From positions 1 through 21,863 of the forward strand of contig CAYMRB010000127.1 in assembly GCA_964392615.1 (NCBI GenBank): a stretch of DNA of 21,863 bases, given 5' to 3'. Below the pieces are notes generated by a model that worked only from the letters and a program-made list of their open reading frames with translations, searched no databases and was not told where the DNA came from. This document shows positions 1 to 8,779 of this stretch, in pieces. A program made the position numbers and the translations under genes. The stretch's first letter is position 1. Every line of letters starts with the position of its first letter. The stretch comes from CAYMRB01 sp964392615. GTDB lineage: Bacteria; Planctomycetota; UBA8108.

Positions 1-49
1 CGCCCTGGAGAGCTCTCAGCCGCGTCGAACGCCTTTCCTGGACGGGCTC

Positions 50-1516
50 CTAGCACTCCACGCGCACGACGCCGAACTCGCAGGCGCCATCCGACGAGCC
101 GGAGAACACGAATGTCTCGCGGCCCGTTCGCTGCGTGTACTCGTCTGCGACCTTCGCGATCGCCGCAGAGGCGTCGGCGTTTCCGAGCACCGCCACCGTC
201 CCACCGCTGCCGCCACCGGTGATCTTCGCGCCCCAGAGCCCCGCGTCGGGGCCGGCCTCCCTGACGAGCTCGACGAGCAGATCCGTGCCGTCCGATCCGA
301 GCCCGCAGGCCGAGTAGCTTTCGTGCGAGCCGAACATCAGCTCGCCCAGCTTCTTGCGAGCCGCGTCGTCCTCGACGCCGCGATCGAGAAGCGCCGCGAA
401 GCGGGTCACGCGTTCGTGCTCGAACACCGGGTGGGCGGTCGGCTGTCGTACGGCGTACGTGCGGTCGGGGTCGACGCGCGTGACCGCGTCGGCCGTGCCG
501 CGGTAGCGCTGCAGGAACTTGTTGCCGCGCATCGTCTCCGGAAGGCACTCGGCGTAGCGCACGCGGAACTGCGCCGGAAACACGTTGGCCAGACAACCGT
601 GCCACTTCGTGTCGTCGATCGTCACGACACCGTCGGCAGCCGGAGCGGACACTTCGAGGCTGTGCAGATCGGCGAGGATGCGGTGACCCATGAACGCGCC
701 CGTGCGGACCGAGCCGTAGTCCGCTCCCGAGACCGCGTGACGGATGCCGGAGTCGATGCCCCAGAACCGGATCGACGACGGGATCTCGCGATAGCCCTGC
801 ACGTCGGCCGGCTGGCAGAGCAGCGCGAGCAGCTGATCGGACCGACCGAGCGCCGAGGTCATCTGATCCATGATGCCGCACGGCGCGCCGACGACGCGGT
901 TCTCGACGATCTGGCACAGCCGCGCGAGCTCGGCACCTTCGATCGCGGCATCGCGAGCGTGCGCGATCGCCTGCATCACGGCAACCTCGAGCGCCGCGGA
1001 CGAGCTCACTCCCTTCCCCTCGGGCACTCGAGAGTCGATGAGGATGCGCCAGCCACCATCGGTCGGCACGTCCGTCTCGCGTGCCAGGACGATGAGTACG
1101 CCGACGACGTAGGCGGCCCAAGCATCGTCCGGCGTCGCACGGAAGCACTCGCACGCGGCGTCGTACGATCCGGTGGCCAGCTCCCGGACTCGAGCGCTCG
1201 GCACGGTGTACGTGCGTGTCGCGTCCTCTCCGTCGGGTGCCAGGCTGACGACGCGCACGTCGGCGTCGTCCACCGCCTGAGCGGCGACGACGGTCGCTTC
1301 AGCGATCGGCAGCTCGAGCACGAGCGAGCCGCTGTAGTCGGCGATGCCGCCCATCACGTCGAGGCGTCCGGGGGCGCGCGCGACGAGGATCGGTCGATCG
1401 GCCGTGAACAGCCCGTCGACCGCCGCATCGGCCGGATTTCGGATTCCCTCGACGAACTCGACGACGTCGCTCGGCTCGTGATCGGGGGCGAAGGTACGCA
1501 CGTTCGGCTCGGTCAT
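50..1516 (-). CDS. GHMP-family sugar-1-kinase, probable L-arabinokinase
   Basis: Predicted cytoplasmic ATP-dependent sugar-1-kinase of 488 residues. All three GHMP motifs are visible: APGRLDVMGGIADYSG near residues 48-63, PEGKGVSSSAALE at 165-177, and GAKITGGGSGG at 429-439. The catalytic Asp is probably D217 in CGIMDQM. Ordinary galactokinases carry a GRxNxxGEHxDY-type first motif. Here it reads DVMGGIADYSG, and long stretches such as RFWGIDSGIRH (250-260) and SYSACGLGSDGT (400-411) match, as I recall them, the kinase half of plant L-arabinokinase (ARA1), which makes L-arabinose-1-phosphate. That recall is the basis for preferring arabinose over galactose; substrate is inference. The plant enzyme has an extra N-terminal glycosyltransferase-like half, absent here. 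The gene is divergent from an arabinofuranosidase gene, which supports the call. The ATG at 1516 has only a weak Shine-Dalgarno and lies just after an inverted repeat (1521-1560). Confidence 0.88.
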   Translation of the reverse strand: MTEPNVRTFAPDHEPSDVVEFVEGIRNPADAAVDGLFTADRPILVARAPGRLDVMGGIADYSGSLVLELPIAEATVVAAQAVDDADVRVVSLAPDGEDATRTYTVPSARVRELATGSYDAACECFRATPDDAWAAYVVGVLIVLARETDVPTDGGWRILIDSRVPEGKGVSSSAALEVAVMQAIAHARDAAIEGAELARLCQIVENRVVGAPCGIMDQMTSALGRSDQLLALLCQPADVQGYREIPSSIRFWGIDSGIRHAVSGADYGSVRTGAFMGHRILADLHSLEVSAPAADGVVTIDDTKWHGCLANVFPAQFRVRYAECLPETMRGNKFLQRYRGTADAVTRVDPDRTYAVRQPTAHPVFEHERVTRFAALLDRGVEDDAARKKLGELMFGSHESYSACGLGSDGTDLLVELVREAGPDAGLWGAKITGGGSGGTVAVLGNADASAAIAKVADEYTQRTGRETFVFSGSSDGACEFGVVRVEC

Positions 1517-1520
1517 CGTC

Positions 1521-1560
1521 GCTCGACTCTGCTATTCGGGACGGAGCGGCGGAGTCGAGC
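1521..1560 (-). promoter_or_regulatory. 9-bp inverted repeat in the kinase leader
   Basis: GCTCGACTC at 1521-1529 and its exact reverse complement GAGTCGAGC at 1552-1560 are separated by 22 bases. The proximal arm ends four bases before the kinase ATG, so in the transcript the hairpin would cover the place of the ribosome binding site. It could equally be a DNA operator for the divergent promoters. The repeat is seen directly; its function is inference. Confidence 0.4.
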
Positions 1561-1695
1561 TGCCGCGAAGCGGTCAGCCTACAGCTCCGCGGGCCTGGGC
1601 TGCCGGGAGTCACCGTCATAGGCTGCGTCGTACGTGGTCAGCCCATGCCCCCATTAGGCCGTTCGGCCCGAAAACCGCAAGCCTCTGCCGCGGGA

Positions 1696-1723
1696 TTGCG
1701 CGATGCCTCCATCGCGCTACGAT
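1696..1723 (+). promoter_or_regulatory. Possible promoter of the arabinofuranosidase gene
   Basis: TTGCGC (1696-1701), a 16-base spacer and TACGAT (1718-1723) form a weak sigma-70-like promoter 35 bases before the preferred ATG at 1759. The -35 element matches the consensus only in TTG; the -10 element matches at four of six positions. The same TACGAT with a 16-base spacer occurs upstream of the BlaI-like gene. The rest of the 242-base divergent gap holds a short GGCCG/CGGCC hairpin at 1657-1668 and nothing else I can name. Confidence 0.3.
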
Positions 1724-1758
1724 GCGAGGCGCACAACCAGCAGCCGAGGAGTCGCCCC

Positions 1759-4700
1759 ATGCAACGCGTTTCCATCGCCGTCTTGTCTGTGATCGTCACG
1801 GTGCTCTCGATCGGAGCGGGGCGCGCGGAACCGCCGGGTCTGATTCCGAATGCATCGTTCGAGGTCGACAAGGGCGGCAATCCGGCGGGCTGGTCGACCC
1901 AGCGCTGGAGCGGCGAGGGGCAGCACGCGTACTCGATCATCGCTCGCACCGGCCAGCGCAGCGTCTCGCTCCAGTCGAAGGACGGCGCGGATATCTCGTG
2001 GGGCGCGATCATTCCGGTGAAGCCGTGGTCGCGGTACCGCCTGACCGGCTGGATCAAGACGGCCGGCGTCGCGACGAAGCGCGGCGGCCGCGGTGCGCTT
2101 CTGAACCTGCACAATATCCAGCCGGTCGCGACGCGTGCGTTGACGGGGACGAACGACTGGACGCGCGTCCAGGCCGAGTTCGACACGGAGTCGGTCGACG
2201 CCGTGCAGATCAACTGCCTGTTCGGCGGGTGGGGGCATGCGACGGGCATCGCGTGGTACGACGACCTCGAGCTCGAGCTCCTCTCGACGCGCGAGTGGAA
2301 GCCCGTCGCGAAGATCGACGCCGCGAAGACCGGCGCGCCGATCTCGAAGTACATCTACGGCCAGTTCATCGAGCACCTCGGCCGTTGCATCTACGGGGGC
2401 ATCTGGGCGGAGATGCTCGAGGATCGCAAGTTCTGGGACGCCGTCGGCAAGGCGCCCTCGCCATGGCGCGTGATCGGCGGGGCCGTCTCGATGGAGCGCG
2501 AGAGCTCGTTTGTCGGCGAGCACACGCCGAGCGTCGCGCTCGCGGCGGAGGGCGAGTCCGGCATCGCGCAGGGCGGCCTGGGTCTCGTCATCGGCAAGCG
2601 CTACGACGGGCGGGTCTGGATTGCCGGCGACCCGGCCGCAGGGCCGGTCAGCGTTCGACTCGTGTGGGGCGACGGGCCCGCTGACCGCCAGGCGGTGACG
2701 GTTGGCGTCCCGAACGATGAGTATCGCCGCGCGCCGTTCTCGTTTGTCTGTGGCGGCACGACGAACAACGGTCGATTGGAGATCGTCGCGTCCGGAACGG
2801 GTCGGCTGCGCGTCGGCACCGTGTCCTTGATGCCGGCCGACAATGTCAAGGGCATGCGCCGCGACACGCTCGCGCTGCTGAAAGAGCTCGACTCGCCCGT
2901 CTACCGCTGGCCCGGCGGCAACTTCGTCAGCGGCTACGATTGGAAAGACGGCCTCGGGGATCGCGACCGCCGGCCACCGCGCAAGAACCCCGCATGGAAG
3001 GGTATCGAGCACAACGACGTCGGTATCGACGAGTTCATGGTCTTCTGTCGCGAGCTCGGCACCGAGCCGTACATCGCCGTGAACAGCGGCCTCGGCGGCG
3101 TCGAATCGGCCATCGAGGAGCTGCAGTACGCGAACGGTGCCACGGACACGCCGATGGGCAAGCTGCGCGCCGCGAACGGCCATCCGGAGCCGTACCGCGT
3201 CGAGTGGTGGGGCATCGGCAACGAGATGTACGGCGGCTGGCAGCTCGGTCACATGTCGCTCGAGAAGTACATCGAGAAGCACAACCGGTTCGCAGAGGCG
3301 ATGCGCGCCGAGGACGCTTCGATCCAGCTCGTCGCCGTCGGCGCGGTCGGCAGGTGGAGCGAGGGCATGATGCGGCACTGCGCCGACCACATGGAACTCG
3401 TCAGCGAGCACTTCTACCGTCAGCTCGCGCCGGGGCTCGCGAGTCATGTGCGTCAGATTCCGGACTCGGTGCGCAATATCGCGAACGCGCACCGGGACTA
3501 TCGCCGCCGGTTCGAATCGCTGCGCGGCAAGGACATCCGCATCGCGCTCGACGAGTGGAACTACTGGTACGGGCCCCACGTCTACGGCGAGCTCGGTACG
3601 AGGTACTTCCTCAAGGATGCGCTCGGCGTCGCGGCTGGGCTCAACGAGTTCGCGCGTCACAGCGACATCTACTTCATGGCGAACTACGCGCAGACGGTCA
3701 ACGTGATCGGTTGCATCAAGACGACCAAGACCGCGGCAGCGTTCGCGACCACGGGACTCGTGCTGAAGCTCTACCGCCAGCGTTTCGGGACGATTCCGGT
3801 CGCGGTCGAGAGCACGGCTCCGCTCGACGTGATGGCCGCGTTCACCGCAGATCGGCGCGCGTTGACCATCGCGGTCGTCAACCCGACGCGCACCGCGCTC
3901 GAGCTGCCGATCGAGGTGGCCGGCGTCGATCTCGCGACGACCGGCCGGTCGTGGGAGATCGCGGGAGACGATCCCGAGGCGTACAACGAGCCCGGCGTCG
4001 CGCCCCGCGTGTGGATCGAGCCGGCGATGGTCGCGGGCATCGGGAAAGCGCTGCCGCTCGCCGCGAGCAGCGTGACGCTGTTCGAGATTCCGGTCGCGAC
4101 TGCTGACGGCGCCGAGAGCGCCGCCGCCGAGCGGTCGGGCGACTATCCGATCCGCCCGGTGCCGTTCAGCTCGGTGCACGTGACGGGGGGCATCTGGGCC
4201 GACCGTCTCGAGACGAACCGTGTCGCGACCATCCCGCACTCGTTCCAGAAGTGCGAGGAGACCGGGCGCCTCGCGAACTTCGCGCGCGCCGGCGGCCTCG
4301 AGGAGGGCGGCTTTCAGGGCACGTACTTCAACGACTCGGACGTCTACAAGGTGATCGAGGGCGCGTGCTACTCGCTCATCGTGGAGCCGGATCCGGAGCT
4401 CGAGAAGTTTCTCGACGACCTGATCGCGACAATCGCCGCAGCGCAGGATGACGATGGCTATCTGTACACCGCGCGGACGCTTCAGGACGCGCGCTACGCG
4501 CCGCCAGGCGGCAAGGAGCGCTGGTCGGACATCGGCGCCGGGCACGAGCTGTACTGCGTCGGCCACATGTACGAGGCGGCCGTCGCACACTGGCGGGCGA
4601 CCGGCAAGCGCACGCTGCTCGACGTCGCGATTCGCAGCGCCGATCTCGTCGACCGTGTCTTCGGGCCGGGCAAGCGGACGTGGCCGCCGGGGCACCAGGA

Positions 4701-6468
4701 GATCGAGATCGGGCTCGCGAGGCTCTACCGCGTCACGGGCGAGGAACGGTACGTGAAGCTCGCGCAGTTCTTCCTCGACGCGCGCGGCCGCAAGGAAGGG
4801 CGTGGCCATCTGTACGGCTCGTACAGCCAGGATCACATCCCGGTCATCGAGCAGGAGGAGGCCGTCGGCCACTCGGTTCGCGCCGGGTACCTGTTCGCGG
4901 GCATGGCCGACGTGGCGGCGCTGACCGGAAACGAGGATTACGTTCGCGCGATCGGCAAGCTGTGGCAGAACGTCGTCGGGAAGAAGCTCTTCATCACCGG
5001 TGGCATCGGCGCGACGGGAGCCGGCGAGGGATTCGGCGGCAACTACGAGCTGCCGAATCTCGTCGCGTACTGCGAGACGTGCGCGGCGTTCGCCAATGCG
5101 TTCTGGAATCAGCGCATGTTCCTGATGCACGGCGACGGCAAGTACGCCGATGTGCTCGAGCGGATCCTCTACAACAACGCCCTCTCGGGCATCGCGCTCG
5201 ACGGCAAGAACTTCTTCTATCCGAACCCGCTCGAGTCGGACGGTCGACATGCTCGCAGCCCGTGGTTCGGCTGCGCGTGCTGTCCGAGCAACGTCGCGCG
5301 ATTCATCCCGTCGGTGCCGGGATACGCGTATGCGGTGCGAAGCGACGAGCTGTTCGTCAACCTTTTCTTGGAGGGGCACGCGACGGTCGAGGTGGGGGCC
5401 CTGTCCGTCGAGCTGCGTCAGGAGACGGACTACCCGTGGAGCGGGAAGGTGTGGATCGCGGTCACGCCGGACCCTGCCGGCGCGGAGTTCGCGCTCAAGG
5501 TGCGCATTCCGGGGTGGGCGCGGAACGAGGCCGTTCCGAGCGATCTGTACCGATTCCTGGATCGAGTCGACGCGCCGGCCAGTCTCCGCGTCAACGGCGA
5601 GACGGTGTCGACGGATGTCGATCGTGGCTACGCGACGATTCGCCGCGCGTGGGGCAAGGGCGACGTCGTCGAGCTCGAGCTGCCGCTGCCGGTCCGTCGT
5701 GTGCTGACGAACGACAAGGTCGCCGAGAACCGCGGACGCGTCGCGTTGCAGCGCGGGCCGGTCGTCTTCTGCGTCGAGGGAGTCGACGTCGAGGAAGGTC
5801 ACGTCGTGAACTTGCGCCTCGCCGACGATGAGAAGCTCGCGGTGACGCACCGCGAGGAGCTCCTCGGCGGCGTGACGGTGCTCGAAGGTCGCGCGACGCG
5901 TTACCGCTGGACGAAGGAGCAAGAGGTCGTCGAGGACGGGGAGGTCGCGATCACGGCGATCCCGTACTACGCATGGGCGCATCGCGGGCGTTGCGAGATG
6001 GCGGTCTGGCTCGGTCGTACGCCCGAGGGCGTGCGACCACTGCCGGCCGCGACGATCGCCTCGAGGAGTCGCGCCACGGCGTCACGCGGCAACGTCGGCG
6101 CTCTGGCCGACCAGCGGGATCCGAAGAGCTCGGCCGACCACTCGAATCGTTTCCTCCACTTCTGGCCGCAGAAGGGGACGAAGGAGTGGGTGCAGTACGA
6201 CTTCGCCGAGAGGACGCGCGTCCAGGCGGTCGAGGTCTACTGGTTCGACGACACCGGTATCGGCGCGTGTCGGCTGCCGGCGTCGTGGAAGCTCCTCTAC
6301 CGTGACGGGGGCGAGTGGAAGCCCGTCGAGAATCCGAGCGGCTACAGCTGCGAGGGCGACAAGTACGTCCGCACGACGTTCGATCCGATCGAGGCCGACG
6401 GCTTGCGCATCGAGATCCAGCTGCAGGAGCAGTGGGCGGCGGGCGTCCACGAGTGGCGCGTGAAATAG
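1759..6468 (+). CDS. Secreted GH51-GH127 fusion: alpha- and beta-L-arabinofuranosidase
   Basis: A 1569-residue exported enzyme. The ATG at 1759 is chosen because GAGGAG lies 7 bases upstream (1746-1751) and translation begins with a signal peptide (MQRVSIAVLSVIVTVL...GAGRA). The frame is open further upstream to an ATG at 1645, but that would bury the signal peptide. Domains: CBM4/9-like jelly roll, about 26-178; GH51 alpha-L-arabinofuranosidase, about 184-782, with acid/base E489 in GIGNEMYGG and nucleophile E599 in ALDEWNYW; GH127 (DUF1680) beta-L-arabinofuranosidase, about 800-1425; and a discoidin-like C-terminal domain, about 1435-1569. In GH127, E1090, E1106-T-C1108 and C1174-C1175 correspond to the acid/base and the Zn-Cys site known from HypBA1; the 16-residue gap E1090-E1106 equals E322-E338 there. 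Both active sites look intact. Likely substrates are arabinans or arabinosylated hydroxyproline-rich glycoproteins (inference). Confidence 0.92.
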   Translation: MQRVSIAVLSVIVTVLSIGAGRAEPPGLIPNASFEVDKGGNPAGWSTQRWSGEGQHAYSIIARTGQRSVSLQSKDGADISWGAIIPVKPWSRYRLTGWIKTAGVATKRGGRGALLNLHNIQPVATRALTGTNDWTRVQAEFDTESVDAVQINCLFGGWGHATGIAWYDDLELELLSTREWKPVAKIDAAKTGAPISKYIYGQFIEHLGRCIYGGIWAEMLEDRKFWDAVGKAPSPWRVIGGAVSMERESSFVGEHTPSVALAAEGESGIAQGGLGLVIGKRYDGRVWIAGDPAAGPVSVRLVWGDGPADRQAVTVGVPNDEYRRAPFSFVCGGTTNNGRLEIVASGTGRLRVGTVSLMPADNVKGMRRDTLALLKELDSPVYRWPGGNFVSGYDWKDGLGDRDRRPPRKNPAWKGIEHNDVGIDEFMVFCRELGTEPYIAVNSGLGGVESAIEELQYANGATDTPMGKLRAANGHPEPYRVEWWGIGNEMYGGWQLGHMSLEKYIEKHNRFAEAMRAEDASIQLVAVGAVGRWSEGMMRHCADHMELVSEHFYRQLAPGLASHVRQIPDSVRNIANAHRDYRRRFESLRGKDIRIALDEWNYWYGPHVYGELGTRYFLKDALGVAAGLNEFARHSDIYFMANYAQTVNVIGCIKTTKTAAAFATTGLVLKLYRQRFGTIPVAVESTAPLDVMAAFTADRRALTIAVVNPTRTALELPIEVAGVDLATTGRSWEIAGDDPEAYNEPGVAPRVWIEPAMVAGIGKALPLAASSVTLFEIPVATADGAESAAAERSGDYPIRPVPFSSVHVTGGIWADRLETNRVATIPHSFQKCEETGRLANFARAGGLEEGGFQGTYFNDSDVYKVIEGACYSLIVEPDPELEKFLDDLIATIAAAQDDDGYLYTARTLQDARYAPPGGKERWSDIGAGHELYCVGHMYEAAVAHWRATGKRTLLDVAIRSADLVDRVFGPGKRTWPPGHQEIEIGLARLYRVTGEERYVKLAQFFLDARGRKEGRGHLYGSYSQDHIPVIEQEEAVGHSVRAGYLFAGMADVAALTGNEDYVRAIGKLWQNVVGKKLFITGGIGATGAGEGFGGNYELPNLVAYCETCAAFANAFWNQRMFLMHGDGKYADVLERILYNNALSGIALDGKNFFYPNPLESDGRHARSPWFGCACCPSNVARFIPSVPGYAYAVRSDELFVNLFLEGHATVEVGALSVELRQETDYPWSGKVWIAVTPDPAGAEFALKVRIPGWARNEAVPSDLYRFLDRVDAPASLRVNGETVSTDVDRGYATIRRAWGKGDVVELELPLPVRRVLTNDKVAENRGRVALQRGPVVFCVEGVDVEEGHVVNLRLADDEKLAVTHREELLGGVTVLEGRATRYRWTKEQEVVEDGEVAITAIPYYAWAHRGRCEMAVWLGRTPEGVRPLPAATIASRSRATASRGNVGALADQRDPKSSADHSNRFLHFWPQKGTKEWVQYDFAERTRVQAVEVYWFDDTGIGACRLPASWKLLYRDGGEWKPVENPSGYSCEGDKYVRTTFDPIEADGLRIEIQLQEQWAAGVHEWRVK

Positions 6469-6480
6469 CCCGCTCCCTCG

Positions 6481-8778
6481 TCAATCGTCCGCTTCTTCGA
6501 TCTCCGGCAGGTCGGCTCGCACGACGACCCAGATCTTCGGATAGAGATTGTAGGCGACCTTGAGCTTCGGGTCCGGCACCTGGCCCAGCAGCCGCGGCTT
6601 GCCCGGTTCGAGCAACGTCGCGTGGAAAGCCTCGTCGCGCTCGATCTTCGGGACGTGGAGCGGCACCTGATGTGCGTTGGGTAGCGAAACGCGGAGGTCG
6701 ATTCCGTCGAGGTGCGTGACATCCGTGCGGAGGTAGAGCCGGACCTTGCCGCTCTTCTCGACGAACGCCAGCACATCGACCCAGAGGCCCTCCTTCAATG
6801 TCGCTGCAACCGGATCGGTCACCGCGGTCTCCCCCTTGCCATAGATCTTGTACTTCTCGATGTAGGCGCGTTGGGAAGAGATTTCGATCGTGGCAACTTG
6901 CCCTCCGAGCGTCACGAAGATAGGAGACGCGATGACCTGTATCGCACCCGCGAGGTCCTTCCTACGTTCCTCGAGAGCGCGCTCGGCCTCGGGTGAGACC
7001 GCGGCATCGAGTGCGGAGCCGGGCTCGTCGATGCCGAGCTGCTCGAAACAGTCCTGCGCGCCGGCCTCGTCGACCTCCCAGAGCTCGATCGAGGTGACGA
7101 TGGTCCGCGCTCGCTCGTCGATCGGAAAGAACTCGGCGGCGATCCGGTCGAGCGTGGCGCGCTCGTGCACGATCAGCCCGGACTGCGGAGAGATCCACAC
7201 GTCCGGCAGCGATCGATCGAGCTTGCCGAAGCGCGCCTCGATCGCCTGCAACAGGAATGGTGGATATGACCGCTGCCCGGGGACCGGTTCGGGCGCATCG
7301 AAACGCGCGTCGATCGCCTGTAGCGCGAGCACGCCCATGGTGTCGCCGAGCGGAACGACCTCGCGCCCGAGACCGCCGAAGGAATGCGCCATGCGCAACG
7401 GTACGCGATACGCCTCGCGGTCCTCGTTCGTAGCGTAGTCGATAGCCGCCTGCGCGATCATGCGCTCGGCGAAGTCGCGCTTGGCTCGGACGATCGCCTC
7501 CGGCAGCTCGCGCGGTGAGGATGGCTTCGCCGGCGGGGCGCCGCCGGTGTCATCGGCGTCGGCACGGACGGCAGCCGCCGGGATCGGAGGACGTTCCTGA
7601 CTCTCGACCCGCAGTGCAGGAAGAACTGCGGCGAGGAGCGCGGCGGAGACGACGAACGCGGCGAGGCGCAGCGGGGCCAGGCGGTCCGAACGGGGCGTGA
7701 GGACCATCTCGATTCTCCTGCGAAGGAAGCTCTCGGATTCGGCGGCAGCGGAAGACGGCTGCGGGGCGAGTCGTGCGCCGTGGCGAACGGCATCGACGAG
7801 TGCCTCCGCGTAGCTGTGTCGCGCGTTGGGTTCGGCGGACGATGCGGACGATCCCGTGTCCACGACGAGGCGGTCGCACAGCACCTCGGACACGCGCCGC
7901 ATCGAGCGAGCGATCGGACGGTGCATCGGCAGCGGCCACGCGAGGATCGCGACGATGCGATGGAGCAATTGCCAGACGAGATCGCGGCGTGCGCAGTGGG
8001 CGAGCTCATGTGCGATCAGCTGCTCGAGTCGGGCGTCGTCGAGGCGATCGATGAGCGGAGTCGCGAGCAGCACGCACGGTCGCAGCGGGCCGACGAGAAG
8101 CGCGGCGGGGTACGCGTCAGCCGTGTGCACCGGGACCGGCCGTGCGATGCCGAGGCGATGCCGCCCGCGGTCGACGGCATCGAGAACGCGCGCGTCGCGA
8201 ACGACGGCGCCGCGACGATAGAGCCGCGTGACGCCAGCGAGGTCGCGTCGCAGCAGAATGAGGCCGAAGAGCACGCCGATCGCGTGAAGTGCGAGAAGCG
8301 GTGTGGTCACGGCATCGGGAATGGCTATCGACACCGATGGCCACGACTGGCCGCCGGTCGCCGCGGGTACGAGCGCGACGTGTTCTGTGGGCGTGTAGTC
8401 GCGATGCGGATCCCCGCTCGCGTTCACGTTGTCGGCCATTCGATCGGTCGCTGGTTCGGGCGGTGTTGCGCTCGTCGACTCCGGCGAGACGGGGACGGAA
8501 GACGTCCGCGGGGCGCCGGACGCGTCCGGCGCGGGAGCCGACGGCCACGCGAGGGCAGCAGTCCGGATCGGGGGCTCGCGAAGCGCCGTGACCGCGAACG
8601 ACACGCCGAGCAGCGCGAGCGACAGCACGACGAACGCGCGAAGCAGTCGGTCGCGTGCGGCGAAGTGACCGCGTGACAGGCGGAGTCCTATGAAGAGGAC
8701 CACCGCGAGCATCGCGATCCACGACCACCACTGGACCCATGCGGCGGCGGCGGAGGAGAGCGTGTCGAGTGTCATCAT
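6481..8778 (-). CDS. M56 (BlaR1/MecR1-like) membrane metallopeptidase with secretin-like C-terminal domain
   Basis: A 765-residue membrane protein. Transmembrane segments are seen near residues 13-34, 45-65, 155-176 and 364-386. The M56 zinc site is H257-E-L-A-H261 with a probable third ligand E298 in SEVLCD. BlaR1 normally signals by proteolysis that inactivates a BlaI repressor, and the partner repressor gene lies one base upstream. The extracellular part differs from BlaR1: no penicillin-binding SxxK domain is visible. Instead residues about 618-720 carry a secretin-like signature (FVTLGGQVATIEISS, then a DPV and a LYLRTD strand). Residues 70-150 are a Pro/Ser/Thr-rich linker. AAGGAGG precedes the ATG within the end of the upstream gene, so translation is coupled. 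The gene is convergent with the arabinofuranosidase gene, with 12 bases between stops. The signal sensed is unknown; a beta-lactam role is not supported. Confidence 0.85.
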   Translation of the reverse strand: MMTLDTLSSAAAAWVQWWSWIAMLAVVLFIGLRLSRGHFAARDRLLRAFVVLSLALLGVSFAVTALREPPIRTAALAWPSAPAPDASGAPRTSSVPVSPESTSATPPEPATDRMADNVNASGDPHRDYTPTEHVALVPAATGGQSWPSVSIAIPDAVTTPLLALHAIGVLFGLILLRRDLAGVTRLYRRGAVVRDARVLDAVDRGRHRLGIARPVPVHTADAYPAALLVGPLRPCVLLATPLIDRLDDARLEQLIAHELAHCARRDLVWQLLHRIVAILAWPLPMHRPIARSMRRVSEVLCDRLVVDTGSSASSAEPNARHSYAEALVDAVRHGARLAPQPSSAAAESESFLRRRIEMVLTPRSDRLAPLRLAAFVVSAALLAAVLPALRVESQERPPIPAAAVRADADDTGGAPPAKPSSPRELPEAIVRAKRDFAERMIAQAAIDYATNEDREAYRVPLRMAHSFGGLGREVVPLGDTMGVLALQAIDARFDAPEPVPGQRSYPPFLLQAIEARFGKLDRSLPDVWISPQSGLIVHERATLDRIAAEFFPIDERARTIVTSIELWEVDEAGAQDCFEQLGIDEPGSALDAAVSPEAERALEERRKDLAGAIQVIASPIFVTLGGQVATIEISSQRAYIEKYKIYGKGETAVTDPVAATLKEGLWVDVLAFVEKSGKVRLYLRTDVTHLDGIDLRVSLPNAHQVPLHVPKIERDEAFHATLLEPGKPRLLGQVPDPKLKVAYNLYPKIWVVVRADLPEIEEADD

Positions 8779-8779
8779 C

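Noticed and set aside
43..53. CGGGCTCCTAG at the kinase stop, repeated at 9264-9274 at the HEAT gene stop
   Set aside because: An 11-base match at two stop codons is notable, but no structure or third copy supports a function; chance is likely in GC-rich DNA.
50..1516. Plain galactokinase annotation
   Set aside because: The GHMP fold is right, but the first motif and several blocks match plant L-arabinokinase better and the neighbour is an arabinose-releasing enzyme.
1717..5982. Open frame of 1421 codons on the minus strand opposite the GH51-GH127 gene
   Set aside because: It is Arg/Asp/Val-rich with no recognisable domain and mirrors the codon bias of a GC-rich gene. The plus-strand frame has full catalytic motifs.
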